Shown piece by piece: positions 1-12,397 of a stretch of 64,000 nt of DNA (position 1 is the stretch's first letter; the number at the start of each line of letters is the position of its first letter). Below the pieces are notes generated by a model. That model was not told the DNA's origin and did no database searches. It saw only the letters and a list, made by a program, of their open reading frames with translations. Origin of the DNA: Brassica napus (lineage: Eukaryota; Streptophyta; Magnoliopsida; Brassicales; Brassicaceae); assembly GCF_020379485.1 (NCBI RefSeq), contig NC_063444.1, positions 6,768,652 through 6,832,651 of the forward strand, written 5' to 3'. The translations under genes and the position numbers were made by a program.

Positions 1-706
1 ACTTTATCCGATATCCGAAGCGGCACCCGAACCCGATCCGAAAAACCCGAACCGAAATCCGAACCGAAGTAGCAAAATATCCGAACGGATATTGAATTAG
101 GAGAAATTGGATATCCGAACCCGAACGGGTAATATCCGAACCCGAACGGGTAATATCCGAACCCGAATGGATATCTGAAGATAACCGAACATATGTATAA
201 TTAACCTTATATTTCTAGTTTACATCTCTCATTTTATATATAATATTTATATTGATACTACACATACTTTAAATTCATATGATATACATACAATTACGGA
301 GAAAATGATTTGCTACTCACTTAAAATACATGTCAAAATTTTTATTTCAAGAATTAACAAAAAGTTACATCCAAAATTTAAAAACATTAACCAAATTAAT
401 GTCTTGTTAGTTTCAAAATATTATGTCCAAATCTATTAACCATTGAATCTATTAAAAATAAAAAAATAGTTAAGTGAAAGTTATATTTTTAAATACAAGA
501 AATTTGAGAAATGAAAAATTTAATTTTTTTTTCAAAATCTAAATATCCGAACCCGATCCGAAATAACCGAATCCGAACTAAAAATACCCGAACCCGATCC
601 GAAGTACAGAAATATCCGAACGGGTTCTACACCTCTATACCGAAATACCCGAAAATCCGAAATACCCGATCCGAACCCGAACGGGTACCCGAACGCCCAC
701 CCCTAC
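1..706. repeat. CCGAACCCGAACGGGT-type degenerate repeat, probable DNA-transposon end
   Basis: Two clusters (about 1-185 and 541-706) are built from short units such as ATCCGAACCCGAACGGGT. The right cluster ends in a segment that reads GGGGTGGGCGTTCGGGTACC on the minus strand, a pattern common at the edges of Brassicaceae repeats that are probably hAT-like. Between the clusters is AT-rich sequence with no gene. A small open frame at 511-717 only translates the repeat. The family assignment is inference; the repeat structure is seen directly. Confidence 0.6.
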
Positions 707-2359
707 TCATACCCTAAACTTATTCACTATTTCATATTCTCTATAGTTAAACACATTAGTTGACGCGAAAGTTACCCATAAAGAATATCTCCAGTTTTGT
801 TCTGAACAATTTCTATTCTAATATACATATACATATACCGATCGATAAGAAAATAGGATAAAATGGGTTTTTATTTATAATAACTAAGTAAATATGTTAT
901 GTTTATATAGTATTGCTCAAAAATCAAGTATAACAGGAGGAATATATAAAAAAGAAGATAATTGAACTTTTTCAGAGAATATAATTTCCAAATAAAAGCT
1001 CAACTAACTAATCAAAAGAAAATTCTCTTACAGATAAGCATGCACCACAGCACATTGGTTTAATAACTTTATAAGCCTGCTTACAGTACGAGATTCCCAT
1101 AAAATCATTGACAATTTAGTTAAACTATTATAAGCATATGAATCTTTATATATAGATTTTAACTAAACGAGAAGAAAACAATCATCAGCCGTACAAAATC
1201 AAACTTATTTTCATCCACACTTATGGGAAACGAATTAATATATAAAGAGGTTATGAAATTATGCAATGAACTAATAAAACCATATAATAGAAAATTTTCA
1301 TACCACATCCAAAAACTAATATATACAAACAAATCCACATCCCAGAAATCGAAAAATTATATTTCGCTAAAGTGTGTTTTCTCAAAAGAATTTCACCCAA
1401 AGATATATAAAAAACATAGATATATTTTAAAGACACAAAGCAAGTATAGCTCTACAACTACAAGTATAATAAAACCTACAACATATAATTATATCTATAT
1501 ATAAAACCTATAACATGACTCCAATAAAATGGGAGAAATATTAATAATTAATAACAAACGAACAGGTTTCATTGTTTAATTAAATCCTAAAGATCAAAAC
1601 AAAACAGAATTGGTAATTACATGTTAGGGCTTCAAGAAATTGAAAAGCAATGTTTAATTGACACCAGATCATAGACAGACATATGATGTATATATATTTA
1701 TCACCATGCCACACCCTACACAATCACATGTATATAGAGATGAAGAGATCATATATAGCAGCAATTAAGAAGAATATCCATATGAGCAATGGTTTTTGGT
1801 TTGGTAATGTCACATTGTTCTATCTGAGAAAATATTAATGTCATATATTATATCACCAAATCCACTGATATATATATATGGGTTTGCTCTTAATAATTGT
1901 AATGGCCAAACACACAATAGGACCAGGATTTAATCTACACCTCAACAAACCTATATAAGAGCAACATACAAATGTAGAAATTTGATTCATAACCGATAAC
2001 CTTAATCAAACTCTAATAGACTATATGGTCAATATGAAATTTTGTGATATACGAATTGTAGTTAGATATGAAGAAAGGCATGAGGATTTTTTTTCATCGC
2101 AGACGAGCACAAATAGAGTTTCACAGAAGGAATCAAAGGATTAAAACATAAAATTCTACAAAACGCAAAAAGAAAAGAAAAAAAAAGGAAAACCTAAACA
2201 TAACATGATGAACGAGATAATGTCTGGAATAACGATTATAATGTGAAATTCATTAGTCCATTAGAAACTTCTCTAACCTTTCTTCAGTCTCTCAAATTCT
2301 TCGCCAGAAAAGCTCCTCCGCCGGTATATATATATAATGATTATCTCAATATATATACA
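707..2359. other. AT-rich intergenic region downstream of AHL23
   Basis: No convincing gene. The open frames at 1223-1504 and 1251-1436 are low-complexity and match no family I recognise. TATATA microsatellites occur around 1690 and 1870. The last few hundred bases probably hold the 3' UTR of the minus-strand AHL23 gene; I could not place a poly(A) signal with confidence. Confidence 0.5.
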
Positions 2360-3238
2360 TCAGAAAGGACCTCTTCCACCTGAATTCCCCGGCCAACCTT
2401 CCACCGGCAGTTGCACATTCGATTGCATATTCATCGGTAAATTAAAGAAGGGAAGTCCTCCTCCTCCTCCGGCGGAAACCTCCGAAAACAAATTACCTCC
2501 GCCGTTAGATCCTCCCCCTCCTCCTAGATGTTGCTGCTCATCTTCTTCTAATGGAAGTCTCTCGTAAGCAACATTAGTAAACGAAGAAGCGATTACAATC
2601 ACCGGTCCAGCTGCCGTAAGCTCACCGACAACGCTTCCTCCGACGACTTGTCCTTGTCCTCCGGCCACAAATATTGTCAAACTCGTAGCTCCAGGAGGAG
2701 CCGGAGGAGGAAGAAACGATCCGGAGAGAGAAAGAATCTCGAACGTTCCTTGTAGCGTCACGACCGCTCCAGCCGCAGATGGCTGACGTATGGTGACGTT
2801 GGTCACCGTTCCACTACCGCTCAGAACGCAGATCCCTCGCTGCCTTCGACGAGCGTAAGTCGCAACACAGTCAAAAACGTCGCAGCCGCTTGTTACTTCA
2901 AGAATATGAGCTCTCAGAGTGTTTGCGCTCTCGCGCGTGATTATCACCGGAGGTTTCGGTTTGTTTTTGGATCCAGGTGGTCTTCCACGTGGACGACGGC
3001 CAACGACGTTACCTCCTCCGCCTCCGTCACCTCCTCCACCTCCAGAGCTTCCTGATCCTCCACCAGAGGCTAAGTCAAGACCTTGATGGTTGTTGTCGTC
3101 GTCGTCGGCGGTGAAGTGACCAAGTCCGGCGCCTGGAGTGACGTCATCTGATGCGGAACTGTGGTGGAGATGGAGATCGGGACGATGGAGCTGGTGATTA
3201 ACGTAACCAAAAGCTGTGCCTAGATCAAGACCAGCCAT
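2360..3238 (-). CDS. AHL23: AT-hook motif nuclear-localized protein, AHL23-like
   Basis: Intronless 292-residue protein of the plant AHL family, which binds the minor groove of AT-rich DNA in the nucleus and regulates development and hormone genes as homo- and hetero-oligomers. Visible in order: an N-terminus starting [10 protein letters not shown]; Asp/Asn- and Gly-rich linkers (about 43-79); a type-I AT-hook with core R84-G85-R86-P87 followed by GSKNKPKPP; a PPC/DUF296 domain (about 98-225); and an acidic, Gly-rich tail ending GNSGGRGPF. The start is the ATG at 3238; an in-frame GTG two codons upstream is not used. The PPC hexapeptide usually written GRFEIL reads GTFEIL (164-169). Lack of introns fits clade A. 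Length and N-terminus match my recollection of Arabidopsis AHL23 (At4g17800); the symbol is recognition from memory. It is the only intact host gene here. Confidence 0.9.
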   Translation of the reverse strand: MAGLDLGTAFGYVNHQLHRPDLHLHHSSASDDVTPGAGLGHFTADDDDNNHQGLDLASGGGSGSSGGGGGDGGGGGNVVGRRPRGRPPGSKNKPKPPVIITRESANTLRAHILEVTSGCDVFDCVATYARRRQRGICVLSGSGTVTNVTIRQPSAAGAVVTLQGTFEILSLSGSFLPPPAPPGATSLTIFVAGGQGQVVGGSVVGELTAAGPVIVIASSFTNVAYERLPLEEDEQQHLGGGGGSNGGGNLFSEVSAGGGGGLPFFNLPMNMQSNVQLPVEGWPGNSGGRGPF

Positions 3239-3470
3239 GCCCACATCAAAAGCAAAGTAGAGATTTTAATTTGTAAAAAAATTATATAAAAACACCCAAC
3301 ACACACACAACAAGATTAAAATAAAGCTTCTCTTCTTTGTAGATTTTCTATAACTTTTCTTTTAGAACAAGAAAAAAATAAACTAGAAAAATAATGAGAG
3401 GATTGAGAAGAAGTTTGGAAGACGAGAATGGGAAGAGAAATGATAAAAAAGTAGGAGGAGAAGGTGAGAC

Positions 3471-3480
3471 TAAAATATAG
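3471..3480 (-). promoter_or_regulatory. Candidate TATA element of AHL23
   Basis: On the minus strand this reads CTATATTTTA, about 235 bp upstream of the AHL23 ATG, which would leave a 5' UTR of about 200 nt. A second AT stretch near 3280 is too close to the ATG for a normal leader. Position is the only support. Confidence 0.3.
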
Positions 3481-3770
3481 GAGTAGCATTAAAGAAGAAG
3501 AAAATTATCATTGCGTACATATAGATTAGATATATATACATATACGTGCGTGTAAATGCAGTCACTTGTCTAACCTAAACTCTTACAGGTATATATTAAT
3601 TAAATATTTTTTTCTTTTTGATAAGTATTTTATTTTGGTATCGACTTCAATTCCGATTTTCATCTCTTTGATCATTTTATGTCCTTTTTGTGTGTTTTGG
3701 ACTCAACAGGTTTCACGATTTTTCTTCTAGGGCGTGAACCATACGCGAATACCATTAGCAAAAATATATT

Positions 3771-5049
3771 GGAAAAATTATTTTTTTAGAAAAAAAAATG
3801 ATAATTATATCTTTTTAGACTAATTTCATATACTTTATGTTCTATTAGGCTAATTATTTTCAAAATGGCAATAATGTCTTTAAAATTGTAAATTTTAAAT
3901 ATAATAAATAATGTGTTCGATCAAGCGGGATTGATCGAACCGAAATTACAAGGTCGAACGGATCGATCGATCCTGATCATTATGCAGAATAAAAAAACGC
4001 GGAGCATATACTGATCGACTTGGACCATTTCACTCGATCGGCAAAGGTCGATTTCATACAGATCGACCGATCTCGAATTATAGACCGATCGATCCCGTGC
4101 CCAGGTAAGTGCTCCAAATCGATTTCCTGGTTTTCTTCGGTTATATCCGGTTTGATGCCCACTTGATTTGAACCGACCAAACACGATTTCAACTCTTTAA
4201 ACTCGATTTCTTTGGGATGAAACCCATAATTTCTCATCTCCTTCACGAACAAAGGGGAAAAAATCAAAGTTTCAAGTTCATAAACTCTAACTCACTCAAT
4301 TTCACACTGATTTGGACGATAATGTGAAAATTTTGTGAACAATCAATGGAATATAGAAAACGGCGTGAGAAGAAGGTTACCACGTTTTTTTTTTCGTTTT
4401 TGTTTTTGTTTTTTTTTTAAATCGATTTTTTCAAAATTTGAAAGTGAATGTTCCCAAATATTTTGTTTCCATATTTTTAGGAACTGATTTCTTATCCGTA
4501 GAATACAGCTAATCTGTAGAAATCGGTTTCTATAGGTTTTTAGAATTATAATAATGTGTAGAGTTGATTTCTACATGTTTTAAATTTACAGTAAATCTGT
4601 TGAAGTCGGTTTCTACGTGTTTTAGATTTATATTAATGTGTAGATTTTGATTTCTAAATATTTTAGATCGGTAAGTTAAGCGCGGAATGTGTATTCTAAA
4701 TATTTTTAGAATACTCTTATTTACGTAGATCACGTATTCTAAACATTGCAGATTCAATGAGAAAAGTGGATTTCGTTTTCTACTTCGTAGAATGTCATTT
4801 ATACTTTATTTAGAACATAATCTGAAAATTATTATTTAAACATTTTTAGAACTGAAAAAATACCACTAAGTTCATATAGGTATTTTATCAATAGTTACTA
4901 TTTTTCTAATTTTTTTGTTTGTTTGTAAAAGTATTTATTTAATTTATTTTCAAAAATATTAAAGGGTATTATAAGTAAAAATGACACAAAATAGATATTA
5001 GTCTAAAAAGATATAGTTATCGTTTTTTGTTCTAAAAAACAATTTTCCC
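3771..5049. mobile_element. Non-autonomous Mutator-type (MULE) MITE
   Basis: The two ends are inverted repeats over at least 70 bp. Both contain a TATATCTTTTTAGACTAAT block preceded by TTTTTTAGAA. The flanking 9-mers AAATATATT and TAATGTATT agree at 7 of 9 positions, which fits a decayed MULE target duplication. There is no transposase. The interior has GATCGATCGATCC-rich sequence at about 3910-4100 and a 41-bp tandem repeat. The inverted ends are seen directly; the superfamily is inferred from TIR length and TSD size. Confidence 0.75.
4527..4670. repeat. Four tandem copies of an about 41-bp unit
   Basis: Units begin with TTTCTA at 4527, 4568, 4610 and 4651 and contain a degenerate ATGTGTAGA-type core. 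They lie inside the MULE-type MITE and explain the spurious minus-strand open frame there. Confidence 0.7.
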
Positions 5050-6245
5050 TAATGTATTAGGGGTTTCTGATTGGTGGTTTTCGTTATGCTCACAGATCTA
5101 TATACCTTATATCATGGAAGGGGTTCACAAAGTATTTTTTTTTTTTCTGTTTGATTTTTGTTAAAAAAAAAAATTAATTAATCGGACCAATCGTGGGCCG
5201 CCACGTGCCGTGGGACCCGCGCTACAGTGAAGACCCGGGTTCAGTGCAGTGACCCTGCAAGAGACAGGTTCATTCATTTTGTTTATTTTATAAAAAAACT
5301 GAGTGAACTCCACTGGGAGTTCATTGATGCAGATGCTCAAGGAGTTTAAAGGAGGTAGTTTGCACGCGAAGATTAGGCGTGTGAGAGCAGATGCATGTGA
5401 CTGAATGGAGGTGATATATAATTGGTATAATAAGTTACATATTTAGAGAAAATGAAAGTTATAATTAAAATGGATGAAGCCATCATGATAATATGTGGCT
5501 GGGGTTATCTTGTGGGTTTCATTAGATGTTTCCTCTTTTATGTCCTTCAAAAGTTCAAAACATTCTCCACCATCATTGCTTTGCCTCTGTTATTGATAAT
5601 TTATTTAAAATTAATAAATGTTATGAATGTGCCTCGTATATTGCGATCATATTAGTTTCCTAAATTCAGATTTAAGCCATGTCAAATAATAACGATAATT
5701 TTAGCAAAAAAAATAATAATAATAATAACGATAATAGTAATAATCAAGATGTAACAGTAATTTAGAAAGAAAACAAAACTTAGGCCAACACATATGTCAT
5801 CACTTGTACATAAAATTATTAATATTGGAAATAGAATAATTGTTCGCTAACCATGGTTAACTAAAAGTTGACCAAAATTAATCAGTGTTAAACTTCATAG
5901 AGAGAGAATATTAAGTGGGGCGAGGAGAGAAGCGGCCCGTGGGGTCCACGATTGTCTGAACCTGGATGGGTTTCTCTTCGGTCTCATGAAGAGCTGCAGA
6001 TTTTACTTAGCTTTGACCGTGTTTGGCTGTAAATGAGTTGATATAATCATTTTAAACCAATAATTGCGTGCCTTTTTAATGTTGTTGCATTCAATTCATT
6101 ATTTAAATTCGCATTTCTTAAATTTTATTATATGACTGTAGTTTAATTTTCACAAAATATGTATCGTTTAAAAGTAATTTTAATTGACAAAAATAGTTTT
6201 ACATTTTTAGTGTCCTCTCAGACCGAATTATTAATTTACGAGTTA
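5050..6245. other. Intergenic, no gene seen
   Basis: AT-rich DNA with a GC-richer patch at 5190-5340 that may be an old repeat, and another at 5925-6030 with TTGACC W-box-like motifs. The 5452-5655 open frame is hydrophobic low-complexity sequence with no recognisable domain. AHL23 is transcribed away from this side, so distal control elements are possible but not shown. Confidence 0.4.
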
Positions 6246-6911
6246 TTCTTGGGTTCACCCCCTAGGGTGAACCTTTAGGTTCACCAACCAATAGAAAATT
6301 GTCATTTTAAATCTAGTATCTTTTAATTAAGGAAACCAAATAACTTGACAAATTATATTATATTTTCAAAATAAAATTTAAAAATAAATAAAAATAATAT
6401 ATAAAAAACGAATTAAAAAAAATAATGTTGTCAACAAAACAGTAAACCCTAAACTCTAATACTAAACCCTAAACTCAAATCCTAAACCCTAAATCCTTGG
6501 GTAAACCCCTAAACCCTTGGAAAAAGACTAAACATGTTGTCAACAAAACACTAAACCCTAAACTCTAATCCTAAACCCTAAACCCTTGGAAAAACCCTAA
6601 ACCCTTGGGTAAACCCTAAACCCTTAGGTAAACCCTAAACCCTTGGAAAAACACTAAACATTTGGATAAATTCTAAATTATAAATCTTAAACACTAAACT
6701 CTAAATCTTAAAAATAAATTTTTTTTTTAAATAATCTTTTTTTAGAACTATTGTTATTTTTATTTATTTAATTTTTTAATTTTTTATTTTAAAAACATAA
6801 TATAATTTGGCAAGTTATTTTGTTTCCTTAATTAAAAGATACTAGATCTAAAATGACAACTTTCTATTGGTTGGTGAACCTAAAGGTTCACCTAGGGGGT
6901 GAACCCAAGAA
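6246..6911. mobile_element. Long-TIR (foldback-like) MITE
   Basis: The two ends are near-perfect inverted repeats of about 130-145 bp, starting TTCTTGGGTTCACC on both strands and continuing through AGGTTCACCAACCAATAGAAA and a shared stretch containing GATACTAGAT. Outside the arms no convincing target duplication is visible, so the superfamily is unresolved. The centre holds telomere-like repeats and no ORF. A transcript across it would fold into a long hairpin and could feed siRNA production. Confidence 0.8.
6441..6650. repeat. Interstitial telomere-like repeats
   Basis: About a dozen copies of CCCTAAA (the plant telomere unit on the C-rich strand) or one-base variants, interspersed with CTTGG and CTCTAAT spacers, occupy the middle of the MITE. 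They are degenerate and flanked by ordinary DNA, so this is not a chromosome end. Confidence 0.8.
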
Positions 6912-8499
6912 AAAGTCTTAATTTACCCCTTACGCAAACCTAATAGATTTTGAATTGATATTGTTGTTTAATTAGTACGTTACATATTGAACAAATACAT
7001 AATAATCTACTTTGAAGAAAATCTATATGCAGTATTCAGCTCTACACAGAAATATAGCGGATGAAGTATATATATATATATACACACATATATGTGTGTG
7101 TGGTACATATCAAAGAAAATATCAATAAGGATAAACTCAGTTTAGTAAAGTTGTTTACATCAGAAATCACTTAATTTGGAGTCACGTGAATCATTTTGTC
7201 TAGAATTACTAGGAAAAGCTCATAATGACTTAGCTTCAATATAATGGTAACCAACTTTAGTTTCTTCTTTTTTTTTGGTAAAATGTTAAGATAACCAACT
7301 TTAATTTCATATGATAAAATATCATAACTGCGGGCTTACAACTGTTAAAAACTGTTAATTTTCAGAAAACAGTTCTAATTATTGTTGTCTAGTTCAGTCT
7401 TGACATATTCCAATGAATATAACGCGCCCAGCTTACTTGAACTATTGTTTCTTACTATAATTACTGTTTTGTCATCCAAAGCACAATACCAATTTTCTTA
7501 TGTGTAAAGGGATATGCTAGACATAATCACAGATCGTGTTTAGAACGACGGTTAGATTGAATCCAAACAATAAATATTAACTGGCTGAGAGAGATATCAA
7601 CATCTGGAGTTGCTTAATAATTTTGAAAAAAAAAATTGTTCACTCTAAATCATCTGATTTATATAGAATGAATTTATCGAATAATTCTATGGCAAAATGA
7701 TTACAAGCAAATCAAACAACCTGTGTCTTTATAATTTGTTTAGTTGGCTTCAATATTTTAGGTTAATTGCACACTTCACGTGCAAAAGTTTTGTAGATCT
7801 TTTAACCCTTTAGAATTTATGTCTTCCACGTTATGACTTAGAATAATGTACAATCAAAAGAGCTTGCTTTTCCAGTGAAAATCGTTAGTTTTAAGTAAAC
7901 AGTGTATGTTAGAAGATGCGTGAGTCGCTTCTATTTGTGTAAAATATAGTATCTAAGAATTTGTTTAAAACTTGATAAGTTGATATATTTGTAACCACTA
8001 AAATTGAAAAGCAAAACCTATTGGTAATGACGACTTTTGTAACGAATGTAGTGGTGTCTGACGAAGCCATATTAATATACACTGTTCATAGAATTATTTA
8101 TGTATTTTATCTTTATGTGTTGTTTACCAGTATATATATTATATTTTAAGGATGTTTGTGGCTTATGGTTCCTTGTCCAATAGCATTTTTGTAGGCACAT
8201 ATAACTTTTTCTTTTACATGTATTATTGTAGAAAGTGGGTCTCTAAGTTGTTAAATTAAATTAGCCATAATGCCGTCCCTAAAATATGTTTAACAAAATA
8301 GGTAATCATATTTTATATACGTATAATATATCAAACATAAAACATACTTATGTTAGTCGGTAGATAAATTATAAAGTAACTTTTATATTATTTATTGGCC
8401 ATGTAACATTGGAGTTGAATACTAATCGAATCAACACCGATCGGTTCATTTTATATTTTAAGATTCATAGCATGAAGTAATTATAATACAATACAAAGA
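6912..8499. other. Intergenic, AT-rich, simple repeats only
   Basis: No gene found on either strand. A (TA)n/(CA)n/(TG)n microsatellite lies at about 7068-7102. The rest is unique-looking AT-rich sequence without long open frames. Confidence 0.5.
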
Positions 8500-9020
8500 T
8501 AGTTTTGCTATAGTCTACATAAACTGCGAAACCAATACAAGCCGATAGCCGGTCCACCGGAGGGCCATATATAAAAAAAACAACCACTTCCATGTCAAGC
8601 CTGCATCCCTTTGAAACCCGAACCAACAAGTCTTTTCATTAATTGGAGAATAGTCCTCTACAGTGGATTTAGGAATGAAATCCGAGGAAAGTAGAGTCCA
8701 CGCGTTAGATCCGATCTCTCAGTCGTGAAGCTAGAGCTACGGCCACACCACCAAAACCACCAGACTACCGCGTAAAACAACCACCACCTTGAAAGCTCCA
8801 TCCTTAGAACCAGCACTCAAGATTCAATCCTTAGAACCAACACTGAAGATTACAAGCCTCACAAGAGACTAGACATGGGCGTTTTTACTTTAAACCAAAA
8901 TTCTTACCTTAACTTGAACCGAAAAAACCGAAATCCGATTCAAACCGGTATACAAAAATATCCGAATGACACTTAAGAATTTGGAAGTTTAGGTATAACT
9001 ATCAAAATCCGAATTAGGAT
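8500..9020. repeat. GC-richer TE-like relic followed by CCGAA repeat
   Basis: At 8520-8870 base composition rises and phrases such as ACCACCAAAACCACCAG and two near-repeats of ATCCTTAGAACCA appear, without an open frame. At 8880-9015 there is ATGGGCGTTT then scattered CCGAA units resembling the repeat at the left edge of the window. I read this as decayed transposon sequence; the family is unknown. Confidence 0.4.
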
Positions 9021-9331
9021 CCGAAAAGTATGCTAAAGTTTTTATATATGTTAAAGTAATTTAGATGTTTCAGAGTATTTTAAATATTTTTGTAATTTGA
9101 CTTATTTATTATTTTGAATACTTTTCAAGTTAGTTTAAATAGGTTAAGTAGTGTTTAAATATCTGACGTTAGTTAAACTGTTGCGTTTTTTTTTCTTTTC
9201 TTACTGCTGTAATGAAAATTTGGGAGATATGCGTCACTTCATGCAAAAAAAAAAAAAGGAGATATGCTTCAGTAGTATAAATATTAAATGGTCTTTACAC
9301 TTTTCACAAAATGTTCTAAAACTTGAATTCA

Positions 9332-10388
9332 TCTTATATATTAAAACAGAAGTCACAACTTTGATTCATGTGTGATTTTTTAAAAAATAGACCTAATGTA
9401 CTTATTCCTAGAAAATCATATTACATTTAATCTCTAGTCTTATCATTTAAATTTTGGGCCTACCAGAAACTTTTATTGGGCTATCAATAATTAGATTTAA
9501 ACAATAGATGATCTATTGGATTTATGGATAGTATAAATTAAATAGATATAATTTAATGTTATAATACTATACCTCCATATGTTAATTATTTAAATATTTG
9601 TCGATGTTAACTTTTAAAATTATAAAGATTATTTTTTAAATAACAAAAATCATATTATCTAACAATGATTAATATTTACTACATTAAACCAATGAAAACA
9701 AATTTAAAACTATATAGTTTATTTTAAAAATTAAACAAAAACTAAATGTTTAATTATTTACTCGATAATATAAATCTATGAAGCGAAAAATTTAATTTTT
9801 TAAAATTTTCTAAATTTGTGAAATGTTACAATATCTTTGAATATGATAATAAAACAATATTTTACTAATCTTTATATATATAGTTACGATTTTAATAATG
9901 AAATAATAATTCAAAAATATATATATAGAAAAAGATACAAATACATGTGAAAGTTTGAAAAAAATATATTCAATAAAAAAAATATACCGTAAACTTATTA
10001 TCAGGGCTGACCCTATAAAATTAAAGGCCGGAAGCAAACAACAAAACTTTGGCCTATTAGTTAATAGATTTGAAAGAAAAAACATGAAAAACGTACAAAA
10101 AGGATGATAAAGGTTCGAACCTGTGAACTTTCACTTTCAAAAGACATGGATAAACCAATTATACTATTGAAGATTTTATGAATATAGAGCCGAAAATTTA
10201 CATATTCTTGACAGGGTTGGAAGCAAGTGCTTCTAATGCTTGTACCCATGACCGATACTACTTATTATGTTTTAAAAATTGATATACACATATATATTAT
10301 AATATATACCAATTTAGAATTGAAAAAAAAAAATTATATAAAAATAATTGAAACAAAAATCTGCGCGGTTGCGTGGGTTGAGATCTAG
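9332..10388 (+). mobile_element. Non-autonomous Helitron
   Basis: It starts TCTTATATATTAAAACAGAA (a Helitron-type TC 5' end) directly after an A and ends CTAG directly before a T, the A|T insertion rule. About 10 bp before the CTAG is a decayed hairpin around GCGCGGTTGCGTGGG. No Rep/helicase coding sequence is present. The 5' block TTGATTCATGTGTGAT recurs at 28075, so the two belong to one family. Confidence 0.8.
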
Positions 10389-11104
10389 TATAAACTAAAA
10401 GCTAAACACGACAAAGAAACCAACTCTGGAATTGCTAAAGAAAAGTTCTTAATTTATATGGTAAAAGCACCATTGCGTAGCTAGAAATTTGCGTAACTTT
10501 TTTTTTCCGTCAAGGGAATTTCATTATAACTATAGATGGTCTTAAAACGACAAGAAAACATATTTTTTACGAGGGCAGTATTCATTGTAAATTCATCGTA
10601 AACGGGGTGTTACGACGAATTAACCTCGAAAGACGTTTCGTTGTTAAACGTCCGTCGTAACGAAGGTTTCATTGTAAACGACTCGTTACGTTTACGACGA
10701 AATATATTCCTCGTAAAGTGCAGGGAAAGAATTCGTCGTAAACGACACGTAAGATTTAGTGGTAAAGCCCACGTAATGATTTCGATGTAAAGCACACATA
10801 AATACTTTCGTTCTAAATCACTCGTAAACATTTCGATGTAAAACCCTCGTAAATCTTTCGATGTTAATCACTCGTAAACATTGGATGTAAACTCCATGTA
10901 ATGTTTACGAGGAGTTTACATCGATTCTTATTATATTATTATTAATTAATATATAATAAATTTTAATTTATATTTAATATTCGGAATTTAAAATACTTTT
11001 AAATTTTAAAACGAAATATGAAAATGAAAAACATATTTTAAAAAGGCATTTAAAAGTCATACAATAATATTTAAATTCATAATACAAACAGAAATATAAA
11101 AATA

Positions 11105-11413
11105 CTACATATCCTCGAAGTAGTCGGTGGGGTTGCTCGGCTGTTGACGGTTTGGATCGGACTCTTCGGGATCTCGTACTGGCAACCCAAGAGCGGCTCG
11201 TCTCTCACTCAACATTCTCTGCATAGTCGGGTTTCCCACCGCCATCACGTCTAGCAGATCCTCAAGAGAGTCTAAACGAACCTGCTGGCTATCCATTCGA
11301 GCTTTCATCTGAGAAGTCTCTTCATCCCGTCTCGAAGTGTATGACGAAGTTGTCCTTGCAACTTCGTTAACAGAGTCTATGCCGACTGTTCGTCCCTTCT
11401 TTTTAGGAGCCAC
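11105..11413 (-). pseudogene. Last exon of CACTA TnpA-like gene
   Basis: An open frame of 102 codons begins at a splice acceptor (TTATAG before GTG GCT CCT), so its first residue is Val, not an initiator Met. It starts with a basic APKKKGR stretch that could be a nuclear signal, followed by a heptad-like region rich in Met, Gln, Arg and Leu. It aligns by eye with the last TnpA-like exon of element 3 (37268-37573): both share KKKGRT.GI.SVN, T.SSY..RRD and a late LD.....NP. It is the only part of that gene left in element 1. Confidence 0.7.
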
Positions 11414-11489
11414 CTATAAAATTAAAACATATATTAATTTAGTTAATAATGTTAAAATATTAAAAATAATGTAAACAAAAATTTTAAGT

Positions 11490-12397
11490 TGTTCCTCTTC
11501 GAAGATTCTGTCTGTAATTGGTAGGTACCACATCCTTTGGTACGGTACCCTATTCCTCCCACGGCCTTGCGGTTTGAATCGTGGTTTTTTGCAGAATCGA
11601 CACTCTTTTAACTTGTCATCTTCTTTCCAGTAGATCATGCAGTTGTCGATGCAAACATCAATCATCTCCGAAGGCAACCCAAGACTATAAACCAATTTCT
11701 GAATCTCATAATAAGATTCAGCAGGGACGTTGTCTTCTGGAAAATACTCTTTAAACAACTCCGCCCATGCATCCATGCAATTCCCAGGTAAATTATGATC
11801 CGTTTTAATATTTATCATCCTAGCTGCTAGAGACAATTTAGAGAGACTTTCTCTGCAACCAGTGTAGATTGGTTGATTTGCAGCATCTAGCATTTCATAA
11901 AACATTTTTGCATCCAAATTAGGTTCTTCTACATTTTCAGTTCCATCAGCTATTGTTGTAGTTGTTTCTAAAAATGCATCACTAATCATATCTTGAACCC
12001 TATCATGATCTACCATCTGCTCCTCTTGATGATAATTATATTCATTATGCAAATGATTCTGTTATTCACTATGATGAGCATCCTCAAAATTATTATTACT
12101 ACTACTAGCTTCATTTCCCCCATAAACCTCTCCATGTTGATACCAAATGTAGTACTGTGGTGTAAATCCTCTGTTTACTAAATGCTTCCATACAGTTTCA
12201 CTACGTGCAAATTTTGAATTATTGCATTTCCGACAGGGGCAGAACATCTTACCGCTTTCCTGCGTGATCGTTGTACTGCCCGCCTGGTGCATGAATGTCT
12301 CTAGCCCGCTCAGAAATGCGTTCGTCACCCTCTCGTCGGAATCTTTGTGCAAATACATCCAACTCCGTAATTCGTAAATACTACCGCCACCGACCAT
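11490..12397 (-). pseudogene. CACTA TnpD-like transposase, N-terminal part
   Basis: From the ATG at 12397 the product runs MVGGGSIYELRSWMY through the transposase-associated domain with CPCRKCNNSK, then, after an in-frame TAA at 12062-12064, on to the start of the Transposase_21 region (IDVCIDNCMIYW, CRFCKKPRFKPQ, RMWYLPIT). Just after this (about 11495-11500) the frame passes into sequence matching the end of the penultimate TnpA-like exon, which marks an internal deletion. The catalytic core and the DUF4218/DUF4216 parts are missing. Close to element 3 in sequence. Confidence 0.8.

Noticed and set aside
1223..1504. Small ORF of 93 codons
   Set aside because: AT-driven low-complexity protein, overlapping frame on the other strand, no domain, no splice or promoter context.
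2337..2567. Pro-rich plus-strand ORF
   Set aside because: Antisense shadow of the Gly-rich tail of the AHL23-like gene.
6441..6650. True telomere or chromosome fusion point
   Set aside because: Repeats are short, degenerate and sit symmetrically inside a MITE.
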